From NCBI GenBank assembly GCA_964643145.1, contig CAZXPG010000006.1, positions 1-50,808 on the forward strand: DNA of 50,808 bases, given 5' to 3'. Below the pieces are notes generated by a model that was given only the letters and a program-made list of their open reading frames with translations, searched no databases and was not told where the DNA came from. The position numbers and the translations under genes were made by a program. Shown here piece after piece: positions 1 to 7,184 of this stretch. Source of the DNA: CAZXPG01 sp964643145. Lineage in GTDB: Bacteria; Pseudomonadota; Alphaproteobacteria; Rickettsiales; Arcanibacteraceae. The number at the start of each line of letters is the position of its first letter. The stretch's first letter is position 1.

Positions 1-52
1 ACACTACATTACTCGTGGTAATATTTGCCTGTGACAATCCTGTAAGCACCAT
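1..52 (-). CDS. start of a possible RTX-like protein, cut by the window edge
   Basis: Reading the minus strand from an ATG at 52 gives VLTGLSQANITTSNVV after the Met. This closely resembles LLKGVSQASITSSNIV at residues 51-66 of the RTX protein encoded at 2238-6065. A purine-rich GGAAGGA lies about nine bases before the ATG. The resemblance weakly continues upstream in the same frame to about position 88, inside the 3' end of the histidine-kinase gene and out of its frame. It may therefore be a gene starting here, or the 5'-truncated remnant of a second RTX gene. Only 17 codons are visible, so the function is inferred from this one alignment. Confidence 0.35.
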   Translation of the reverse strand, partial: MVLTGLSQANITTSNVV

Positions 53-75
53 GCTGAATTGTCCTTCCTTTAAAG

Positions 76-1815
76 TTAGTGTGACTGCATGCGCAACACC
101 CGCTGGGCAGGCAACATCACACGCACCACAATCCCCGTTCCATCCGTACTATGTAACGTAACTTTGCCGCCATGCCGCTCGATAAACATTTTAGAGAGCG
201 GCAAGGCAAGCCCACCCCCTTCCGTATCGGAAGAATTCAACTGCCCCGACATTGAAAAGGCTAAGGAAAAATCTTCCGGCGAAAGTGTAATACCTCGGCT
301 GGTAACATAAATCACCATATTGCCTTTGGCATCTATTTCCCCCGACACCGACACCATACCGCCACTTGGGGTATATTTTACCATATTGGTTACCAGGTTC
401 AGGAAGGACTGGCGTAATTTCCGCTCATCCCCCTTTACTTCTGGCAGGATATCCATACCTTCCTCGCATAAAATATTGACCCCCTCTTTCTTCGCATAGG
501 GCAATACGGTACGAAACACCATTTCTATAATCGGTGCAATGGCAACATTGGCTTCCGATAATACCAGCCTACCCTCTTCTTCACGGATAATATCGAGTAT
601 GTCATGCACGAATTCCAGCAGATAAGTGCCACAGATATAAATATCATATACACGCTCTTTCTGCTTATCATTAAGCGGGCCAAAATATCCCAGATGAATC
701 ATTTCCGAGAAGCCGATAATTGTATTAAGCGGTGTCCGCAGTTCATAATTCATTTTGGTAATAAACTTCGACGTATTCTGGTTAGAGAGCAGTGCCATTT
801 TCTCTGAACGCCGAATCTGCTGCACCTGCCTGCTGATAATCATAGCAAGCGAGGATATAACTGCTATAAATAACGCAAATATCCCTAAAAATAACAATAT
901 ATTATTGCGGCTAATATGCCAGGATTTGAGAATATCTTCTTCAGAGGAAAGCAACGACACCGTCACAGGCAAGCGCACAAGGCGTTGCATGGTAATGATA
1001 TATTTATCATTCTCCACTTCTTCTTCCGTGGTACGTAATAACGTCCCACGCTCGCGCCCCGCCAGGGAAGCCACAAAACGGGCAATAGCAGCATCATTTT
1101 TATTATCAACACTCGATTGCGCCAGAATCATCCCGTCATCGAGTGCCAGCACCATGCGGGTATTTGGGCCTAGTTCAATGGAATGCAAGAAAGCAGTGAG
1201 GTAATCCACATTCATCAGCGCGGCAATAACGCCGCCAAAACTACCATCCTGTCGGACTAAACTACGGCTTATCACTACATAACGGCTACTCTCCCCCAGC
1301 ATAATATCAAGTGGGTTCACCTGCAAATTTTGGCCTTCATTCATTTTATGCAGGATAAAAAAACGCAGGTCTTTGATAGTAGTGCCCTCTTGCAACAATG
1401 TTCGCTTTTCCGCTTCTTTATAAAATGCACGCTGAATAACACCTTTTTCATTGGTGATTAACATTCCTTCTACAGCGGGAGATTCCTCTACCCACATCTT
1501 GAGATGCGCAGCCCTATCGTCGCTTAAACGCAATTCAAACAGATCGTTAAAATACTGCGTATCACTGGCACGGCGCAACAGCAGATCAATGCTGGCAACG
1601 CTGAGGTTAAGATAGCTGGAAAGCGCATTGGTAAGCTTGACACTGTTTTCTTTTCCATCCCGAATGGTGATATCATACGCATCACGCTGTTGGACGTATG
1701 CTAGCAGACAAGCCACCATCATTACACAAGCACCAAGTATCATAACAATATGCGTAAACACTCTCTGAGGAGGTTTTACAGAAAATATGTTATTCATCAC
1801 AACAACTGGACTCAT
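76..1815 (-). CDS. Membrane sensor histidine-kinase-like protein with Tyr in place of the H-box His
   Basis: A 579-residue protein with a membrane segment at about residues 20-42, an extracytoplasmic sensing region of roughly 250 residues (PDC/Cache-like by size and position), and a second membrane segment near 305-330. A HisKA-type dimerisation helix and a HATPase domain follow. The H box reads MNYELRTPLN, where active kinases have MSHELRTPLN, so the phosphoacceptor His is Tyr (codon at 745-747). The N box Asn is kept (LNLVTNMVKY), but the G1 region reads SRGITLSPED where DTGIGISPED is usual, losing the nucleotide-contacting Asp. The G2 stretch GGGLALPLSK is largely intact. The core resembles the alphaproteobacterial PleC/DivJ group. 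Caulobacter DivL is a known family member with Tyr at this site. A signalling pseudokinase or a phosphatase-type regulator is more likely than a normal kinase. No response regulator is adjacent. Confidence 0.85.
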   Translation of the reverse strand: MSPVVVMNNIFSVKPPQRVFTHIVMILGACVMMVACLLAYVQQRDAYDITIRDGKENSVKLTNALSSYLNLSVASIDLLLRRASDTQYFNDLFELRLSDDRAAHLKMWVEESPAVEGMLITNEKGVIQRAFYKEAEKRTLLQEGTTIKDLRFFILHKMNEGQNLQVNPLDIMLGESSRYVVISRSLVRQDGSFGGVIAALMNVDYLTAFLHSIELGPNTRMVLALDDGMILAQSSVDNKNDAAIARFVASLAGRERGTLLRTTEEEVENDKYIITMQRLVRLPVTVSLLSSEEDILKSWHISRNNILLFLGIFALFIAVISSLAMIISRQVQQIRRSEKMALLSNQNTSKFITKMNYELRTPLNTIIGFSEMIHLGYFGPLNDKQKERVYDIYICGTYLLEFVHDILDIIREEEGRLVLSEANVAIAPIIEMVFRTVLPYAKKEGVNILCEEGMDILPEVKGDERKLRQSFLNLVTNMVKYTPSGGMVSVSGEIDAKGNMVIYVTSRGITLSPEDFSLAFSMSGQLNSSDTEGGGLALPLSKMFIERHGGKVTLHSTDGTGIVVRVMLPAQRVLRMQSH

Positions 1816-1994
1816 TTATAAAAAACACTGTTACTCGGCCTCTATCACCGACGGAAGATTAACGGAAGTATAAACAAGTGTATACACTATTTATTAATAA
1901 ATACTTTTTTCACTGCATAATTTCATACAAATTCAGGCATAGATCTCCGTCAAACACCTTAACTCTCTTATATACAATGTGGAATAAGCCCATC

Positions 1995-2018
1995 TTAACC
2001 TCAGTTTTGGATAAGCTA
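1995..2018 (+). repeat. Half copy of the dispersed palindrome
   Basis: The stretch matches the left arm and the loop start of the perfect palindrome upstream of gyrA (ttaacctcagttttggat, then aagcta). It then diverges and lacks the right arm. It lies about 80 bases from a complete copy, so it looks like a decayed or partly deleted element. Confidence 0.6.
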
Positions 2019-2076
2019 CACTTGTTTAAAAATGTCAACCATTTGAAAAATAATAGTAAAAACGACACTTTTTGAC

Positions 2077-2137
2077 ATTATTTTAGAGTATCATGCCAGT
2101 TCTGGATAAACCGCGCTTATCCAGAACTGAGGTACAT
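2077..2137 (+). repeat. Dispersed palindromic repeat, copy A
   Basis: A 12-bp perfect stem (agttctggataa at 2098-2109 with ttatccagaact at 2117-2128) closes a seven-base loop. The flanking bases are conserved too: the element, including the leader attattttagagta, recurs in reverse orientation at 50697-50756 with about seven differences. It lies about 100 bases before the RTX gene. Confidence 0.75.
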
Positions 2138-2237
2138 CTTACCTCAAATTGCATTTCCCTTATGCCATTGCTTGTAAAAAATTTATAAATCGATAGAATA
2201 CCATAATAATAATAACCTCTTAGATCAGCAGAGCATT

Positions 2238-5200
2238 ATGACCAGTTATACCTTCAGTGCCGGTTCAATTTATAATTTCAACCCTTCGCAGGACATATTA
2301 CAGTTCGGTAGCACTATCGCTGCTGCCGATGTCAAGGTGCTTCCCGTTGGTTCCGACATTATACTTTCTACCGCATCTGGTGCTGCCCTGCTAAAGGGAG
2401 TGTCACAAGCAAGCATCACTTCCAGCAATATCGTATTTCTTGATGGCAGTATGCTGCTTTTAGGCGACAATACAACAGAAACCGCTAATGATGGCAATGG
2501 TCAGTCGCTTGTGGGTGGCGCCCTGAATGACCTCATTATAGGGATGGGGGGCAGTGATACCATTATAGGCGGCAGCGGACATGATGTCATCTATGGCGGA
2601 TCTTCTACTACAGATAGTTCTGATACAGCCGATCAGATAGATGGTGGTACGGGAGACGATGTTGTTTATGGCAATGGCGGCAACGATACCATCACAGGCT
2701 CGGCAGGGCAAGACACCCTCTATGGCGGTTATGGCAATGACACCATCGCCTATAACAGCATTGCAACCACCCTTATCTATGGCGGTACGGGTACTGATAC
2801 TATCACCGCAGGCACGGGCGATGACACCCTCTATGGCGGTTCGTCGGTAAATGATAGTAGCGATAGTGCCGATAGTATTGACGGCGGCGGTGGAAATGAC
2901 CTCATCTATGCCAATGGTGGCAATGATACGGTAACTGGCTCACTCGGACAGGATACCGTCTATGGCGGAGCGGGCAATGATACTGTTACCTACAGTGGGT
3001 TTGCAACCAGGCTGATCTACGGTGGTGCCGATACCGATACTATCACTACCGGCACGGGTGACGATGTTATCTATGGCGGCTCTTCGGTAAATGATAGTAG
3101 CGATAGTGCCGATAGTATTGATGGTGGCGGTGGGAGTGACCGCATCTATGCCAATGGTGGTAATGATACGGTTAGTGGCAATGCGGGCTATGATACCGTC
3201 TATGGCGGGGCGGGTAATGATACACTTTCCTATAACGCTGCTACTGAAGGCGTGGTGCTTTATGGCAATGCCGGCAGTGATACGCTCAAAGGCGGCAACG
3301 GTAACGATACACTCTATGGCGGTGATGCTTCTACCGATACTGCCGATAGTGCTGATAGCATTACTGCTGGTGCTGGCAGTGATATCGTTTACGGCAATGG
3401 CGGTGACGATTCTATCACCGGTTCCGGCACAGCACTGGCAGCCTCTACGATCTATGGAGGTGATGGTGCTGATACTGTCAACTGGTCACAAGTCTTGGGC
3501 TATGGTGGCCTGCTCTATGGCGGTGATAGTAATGATACGCTTATCGGAGCTGCCTATTCCAACACATTAGACGGTGGTGCAGGCAATGATTCCATCACCG
3601 CTGGAGCTAATACCGCAAGTGATAGCATTACTGGCGGCGCAGGCAGTGATATTATTGTTTTCGCAAGCGGCACCCTCAGTGCTGCTGATACCGTATGGGG
3701 GGGGGATGCCTCCAGCGATAGTGATAGCGATATACTGGCTTTCAGTGCAAACGACATTGAACTCACAAGTTCCATACTTTCTCATATCTCGGGGATTGAA
3801 GAAATCCGATTCTATAGTGATGCTGATGATAACAGCGTAGTATTAACCAGTGCTTTTGTTGATTCTGCCCAGTATGACACTGTTAGCATCACGCAAGCCA
3901 GAACCAATATAGGAAGCTTTGAACTAAACGTTAATACTGCATCAGTTACCATGGGCACTGTGCGTGCCACGGGCGGATATGGTGATGACTTTTTTACCAA
4001 TGGCGGAGAGAACAGTTATTTCAACGCTGGAGAAGGGAACGATACATTTTCCACTTCTGTTAACAATCTCAGCAGCCACGATACCGTGATAGGCGGTAAT
4101 GGTACCGATTATCTCTCATTCAGCGATGCTGGCACCCTATCATCTGCGGTTTTTACCAACATCAGTGGCGTTGATATCATTGCTCTGGCTAATGGTAGCA
4201 ACACACTTACCTTAACCAATGCTATTATTGCCAGCAGCGATAGTGGCAATAGCCTCACCATTGCCGGAGGAAGCGGTGCTGATACTATTAATGCCTCAAC
4301 CGTTACCAGTGGCCATACGATCAGTGTTGCTGGCGGCCAGGGCAATGATGCTATCACTGGCGGTGCCGATGATGATACGCTGAGTGGCGGTGCAGGAAGT
4401 GACACGCTGAGTGGTGGGGCTGGTAACGACATCTTTGCTATTGGTGCCTTAGCGGATATCCATACTATCGCTGAAACCATCAATGGCGGCGATGGCACGG
4501 ATAGCTTGCGCTTTGATATAACCGGCAGTGCTAATATATCGGCTGCCAGCTTCACGTCTGTTGAAAATATCGCTTTCCATACAAATGGCAACCAGATTAC
4601 GGCCACGCATAGCCAATGGGCATTATTTGACAGCATTACTGGCGGTTCCGGTGGTGGTGCAACGAATACGATGGTATTGGTTGCAGATAGTGTTGTTTCT
4701 GCCGTCAGGGAGCTTGATTTTACCGATAAGCTGAATGGCATTGATACAATCCAGGCGGCTGGTTCGGTGGAGGTTGACCCTGATATTTACGGCGAGATCA
4801 TTACGGTGAACAGCAACCTCACCGTTATTTCCAGTTCTGGCGGCGGCTCAACGATTATCGGCAATGATAGCGTATCAGCAACAACCATCACAGTCGATGC
4901 CAGTAATTTAAATGTAGGGCATGGCAATGTGTATAAAGGCAGTGCTGATTTTATACTCACGGCCAATAAGGGCATTGTTACCGCCGATGAACTACAAGGC
5001 CAACTCACCGTGACCACCGCAGAAAACACCACCGATGATAGTGCTATCAACATCACACCTGGAGCGGGTGGGCTCTTGCTCACTGCCGATATTGCAAATG
5101 ATGCCGTCCGTGTCAATGCAGATAATATAACAACAGGAATCGTCAGCATTGTAGGCAGCTCACAATCGAACCTCACCATCGCAAACCTGCGCGTAGATGT

Positions 5201-6065
5201 GGATGCAACCCTATTATCTGGCACATTAACCATTGAAGATGAAAATAATAATGCCCCCAATACATTCACTATCACCACGGGAAGCGGCATCACTACCATC
5301 ACCCGTAATGCAAGCGATGATATTATCACGGTTGACGCCCTTGCTTTAACCAAAACTGCTGCTTCTGATCTCATACTCTCAGGAACAGCAGACTTTACGG
5401 TTACCGGCCTTAACGCCAACTTAGATGCCAGTGGCGTTATCAATGCCCTAACCGTAACCGCAGACAATGCTGCCCAAACATTGATAGGCGGAGAGAGTGA
5501 CGATACGATTTCAGCAGGAAGCGGTGGCGATACCATCCTGGCCGGTGCTGGGGCAGATGCAATTACCTTGGCAGGAGATGGAAATCCTGACGTTGACTAT
5601 ATCGTATGGAGCACATCATCAGAGGGTGCGGCAGCAGGAGCCAATAGCAACTATGACGTGATTACCAACTTTAATAGTACCGGTGATTATATCGCCTTTA
5701 CCGGCGATATCTTCAGTGCCCTTGCCAGTGGCGGCTCTATAAACGCAACCGCACCTAATATCAACACTAATGCCTATGATAAATCAACTAGTGATACCGC
5801 TGCATTTTCAACCGCTGTCACCGATGTTGCCTTAACCACCAGCGGATTTACCGCTGTGATTGACGCCATTGGCACCGTTACTGTAAACGCAGATGATGTT
5901 GCCCTATTTATTGTAGTGGGCACAAGCAAAAGTGGTATTTACTATTTCACCGATGATGGCAATGGCAACAACAGCGTAAGCGCTGGCGAACTAACACTGC
6001 TTGGTATTGTTAATACGGTTATTGATACTGCTAATGTGTATGCGAATAACGACCATTTTGCCTGA
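2238..6065 (+). CDS. Large RTX-type calcium-binding repeat exoprotein
   Basis: A 1275-residue acidic protein rich in Gly, Asp, Ser and Thr. It has many GGxGxDxxx nonapeptides (for example GGAGNDTVTY and GGTGDDVVYG), concentrated at about residues 95-520, with smaller clusters near 680-730 and 1085-1110. Such repeats bind calcium and fold into a beta-roll after export. There is no N-terminal signal peptide, as expected for a type I secretion substrate whose signal is C-terminal; the C-terminal 50 residues are hydrophobic and Asp-rich with no charged cluster. Within the first repeat block, an 80-residue superunit recurs three times at exactly 240-bp spacing. No catalytic domain is recognisable, so adhesin or surface-layer function is an inference. 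Its export genes are not in this window. The ribosome-binding site is weak (cagag). Confidence 0.85.
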   Translation: MTSYTFSAGSIYNFNPSQDILQFGSTIAAADVKVLPVGSDIILSTASGAALLKGVSQASITSSNIVFLDGSMLLLGDNTTETANDGNGQSLVGGALNDLIIGMGGSDTIIGGSGHDVIYGGSSTTDSSDTADQIDGGTGDDVVYGNGGNDTITGSAGQDTLYGGYGNDTIAYNSIATTLIYGGTGTDTITAGTGDDTLYGGSSVNDSSDSADSIDGGGGNDLIYANGGNDTVTGSLGQDTVYGGAGNDTVTYSGFATRLIYGGADTDTITTGTGDDVIYGGSSVNDSSDSADSIDGGGGSDRIYANGGNDTVSGNAGYDTVYGGAGNDTLSYNAATEGVVLYGNAGSDTLKGGNGNDTLYGGDASTDTADSADSITAGAGSDIVYGNGGDDSITGSGTALAASTIYGGDGADTVNWSQVLGYGGLLYGGDSNDTLIGAAYSNTLDGGAGNDSITAGANTASDSITGGAGSDIIVFASGTLSAADTVWGGDASSDSDSDILAFSANDIELTSSILSHISGIEEIRFYSDADDNSVVLTSAFVDSAQYDTVSITQARTNIGSFELNVNTASVTMGTVRATGGYGDDFFTNGGENSYFNAGEGNDTFSTSVNNLSSHDTVIGGNGTDYLSFSDAGTLSSAVFTNISGVDIIALANGSNTLTLTNAIIASSDSGNSLTIAGGSGADTINASTVTSGHTISVAGGQGNDAITGGADDDTLSGGAGSDTLSGGAGNDIFAIGALADIHTIAETINGGDGTDSLRFDITGSANISAASFTSVENIAFHTNGNQITATHSQWALFDSITGGSGGGATNTMVLVADSVVSAVRELDFTDKLNGIDTIQAAGSVEVDPDIYGEIITVNSNLTVISSSGGGSTIIGNDSVSATTITVDASNLNVGHGNVYKGSADFILTANKGIVTADELQGQLTVTTAENTTDDSAINITPGAGGLLLTADIANDAVRVNADNITTGIVSIVGSSQSNLTIANLRVDVDATLLSGTLTIEDENNNAPNTFTITTGSGITTITRNASDDIITVDALALTKTAASDLILSGTADFTVTGLNANLDASGVINALTVTADNAAQTLIGGESDDTISAGSGGDTILAGAGADAITLAGDGNPDVDYIVWSTSSEGAAAGANSNYDVITNFNSTGDYIAFTGDIFSALASGGSINATAPNINTNAYDKSTSDTAAFSTAVTDVALTTSGFTAVIDAIGTVTVNADDVALFIVVGTSKSGIYYFTDDGNGNNSVSAGELTLLGIVNTVIDTANVYANNDHFA
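2581..3300 (+). repeat. Three tandem 240-bp units inside the RTX gene
   Basis: Lines of sequence starting at 2581, 2821 and 3061 align without gaps at 240-bp intervals. The second and third copies share the stretch encoding SSVNDSSDSADSIDGGGG almost base for base. Each unit encodes 80 residues. A shorter, diverged fourth start lies near 3310. This is a higher-order duplication above the nonapeptide level. Confidence 0.8.
3697..3705 (+). repeat. Run of nine G within the RTX coding region
   Basis: The run encodes the W-G-G of TVWGGDASSD near residue 487. Gain or loss of one base would shift the frame and truncate the protein before its last 790 residues. Homopolymeric G tracts in surface-protein genes are a known substrate for slipped-strand phase variation. 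Here that is only a possibility. Confidence 0.8.
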
Positions 6066-6080
6066 TATTCTCGCAACAAC

Positions 6081-6156
6081 CTCCCCTCCCCCTTCAGAAA
6101 GGAGGGTTCTCACCTTACTCCCTCCCCCCTCAGGGGGGGAGGGGTGGGGTGGGGGT
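6081..6156. repeat. C-tract/G-tract hairpin between convergent genes
   Basis: A run of Cs at 6120-6129 (ccctcccccc) faces a run of Gs beginning at 6133 across a three-base loop. A second, weaker C/G pairing lies at 6081-6106. It fills the gap between the 3' ends of the RTX gene and nrdB. It could end transcription from both sides, but no T run follows. It also resembles the CT-rich palindromes at 14846 and 49947. Confidence 0.55.
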
Positions 6157-6177
6157 AATAGCAGCCGACGGCTCTTT

Positions 6178-7137
6178 CTAAGCAAATGCCTCTTCCCACG
6201 TGCCGGTTGTAGCCGCTTTGCTATATTCCGTTACCCGGTTCTCAAAGAAATTGGCATGTTCCACCCCGTTTAGAATCTCATCAAGCCACGGAAGCGGGTT
6301 ATTATCCACCATATAAATTTCTTTTAAGCCCAGTTGCATCAGGCGGCGATCGGCAATATAGCGGATATATTGTTTCACCTCACGGGCTGTTAGCCCCTGA
6401 ATGCCCCCCACTTCAAACGCCAGATCAATGAAGGCATCTTCAAAATGCACAATGGTGGCGCAGGCTTCATAGAGATGTCCACGCAGTTCTTCCGTCCACA
6501 CTTCCTGGTTTTCGCGGATGAAGGTTTTAAAGAGCTGAATGATGGAATTAGTATGCAGCGTTTCATCACGCACCGACCAGGTGACAATCTGCCCCATACC
6601 TTTCATTTTATTAAAACGCTGGAAATTCAGCAAAATAGCAAAAGAGGCAAAAAGCTGCAACCCTTCGGTAAAAGCACCAAACACCGCAAGTGTCGTGGCA
6701 ATATCTTTTTTGGTTTTTACCCCAAAACGCTGCATATAGTCATATTTATCCTTCATCTCCTTATATTTCATGAAGGCTTGATATTCCGTTTCTGGCATCC
6801 CAATCGTATCGAGCAAATGGGAATAGGCAGCAATATGCACAGTTTCCATGTTAGAAAATGCCGACAGCATCATCTGCACTTCAATTGGCTGGAACACTTG
6901 CGAATAATGCTTCATATAGCAGTTATTCACCTCAATATCGGCTTGCGTAAAAAAGCGGAAAATCTGGGTGAGCAGGTGCTTCTCACCAGGGGTCAGGTTT
7001 TTTTTCCAGTCTTTCACATCATCGGCTAGCGGCACTTCCTCTGGCAACCAATGAATTTTCTGCTGCGTATGCCAGGCTTCATAGGCCCAGGGGTAAGAGA
7101 AGGGTTTGTAGATCGGTTTTGCATCAAGTAGAGACAT
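6178..7137 (-). CDS. nrdB: Ribonucleoside-diphosphate reductase, beta subunit (class I)
   Basis: The radical-carrying small subunit of class I ribonucleotide reductase, which pairs with NrdA to make deoxyribonucleotides in the cytoplasm. The 319-residue ferritin-like helical protein keeps the diiron ligands: Asp in QADIEV, Glu and His in METVHIAAYSH, Glu in TEGLQLF, and Glu and His in RDETLHTNS. The tyrosyl-radical site is a Tyr four residues after the first ligand His, as in E. coli NrdB, so this is a Tyr-type enzyme and not the Phe type. The C-terminal tail, which docks on NrdA, is present. It lies 47 bp downstream of nrdA on the same strand, so the order is nrdA-nrdB, probably one transcript. 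Confidence 0.95.
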   Translation of the reverse strand: MSLLDAKPIYKPFSYPWAYEAWHTQQKIHWLPEEVPLADDVKDWKKNLTPGEKHLLTQIFRFFTQADIEVNNCYMKHYSQVFQPIEVQMMLSAFSNMETVHIAAYSHLLDTIGMPETEYQAFMKYKEMKDKYDYMQRFGVKTKKDIATTLAVFGAFTEGLQLFASFAILLNFQRFNKMKGMGQIVTWSVRDETLHTNSIIQLFKTFIRENQEVWTEELRGHLYEACATIVHFEDAFIDLAFEVGGIQGLTAREVKQYIRYIADRRLMQLGLKEIYMVDNNPLPWLDEILNGVEHANFFENRVTEYSKAATTGTWEEAFA

Positions 7138-7184
7138 AGGGTAGATTCTAGATATTAGATGTTAGATTCCAGATGGTAGCATTT

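Larger units (their letters stand above)
1816..2237. other. 422-bp intergenic region with repeat copies, no convincing gene
   Basis: This AT-rich stretch separates the divergent kinase-like and RTX genes. It holds a half copy (near 1995-2018) and a full hairpin copy (2077-2137) of the dispersed palindrome described separately. A TTGACA lies at 2072-2077 but has no convincing -10 at the proper distance. The only open frame of note (1878-2075) has no ribosome-binding site and low-complexity content, so I do not call it a gene. Confidence 0.6.

Noticed and set aside
1878..2075. Possible 65-codon gene in the first long intergenic region
   Set aside because: No ribosome-binding site, composition unlike protein, and overlap with a repeat copy.
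2072..2077. Perfect TTGACA as a -35 box for the RTX gene
   Set aside because: No acceptable -10 lies 15-19 bp downstream; the bases there belong to the palindromic repeat.
2581..3300. Regular direct repeats resembling a CRISPR array
   Set aside because: The repeats are in frame, encode RTX units and have no unique spacers.
4787..5536. Long open frame (249 codons) on the minus strand inside the RTX gene
   Set aside because: It is a shadow of the repetitive, Gly/Asp/Thr-rich coding strand: Val/Ser/Pro-rich composition, no motif and no ribosome-binding site. The same holds for the frame at 4109-4741.
6001..6273. Plus-strand open frame over the RTX/nrdB junction
   Set aside because: It crosses the 3' ends of two convergent genes and a G-rich hairpin; the composition is not protein-like.
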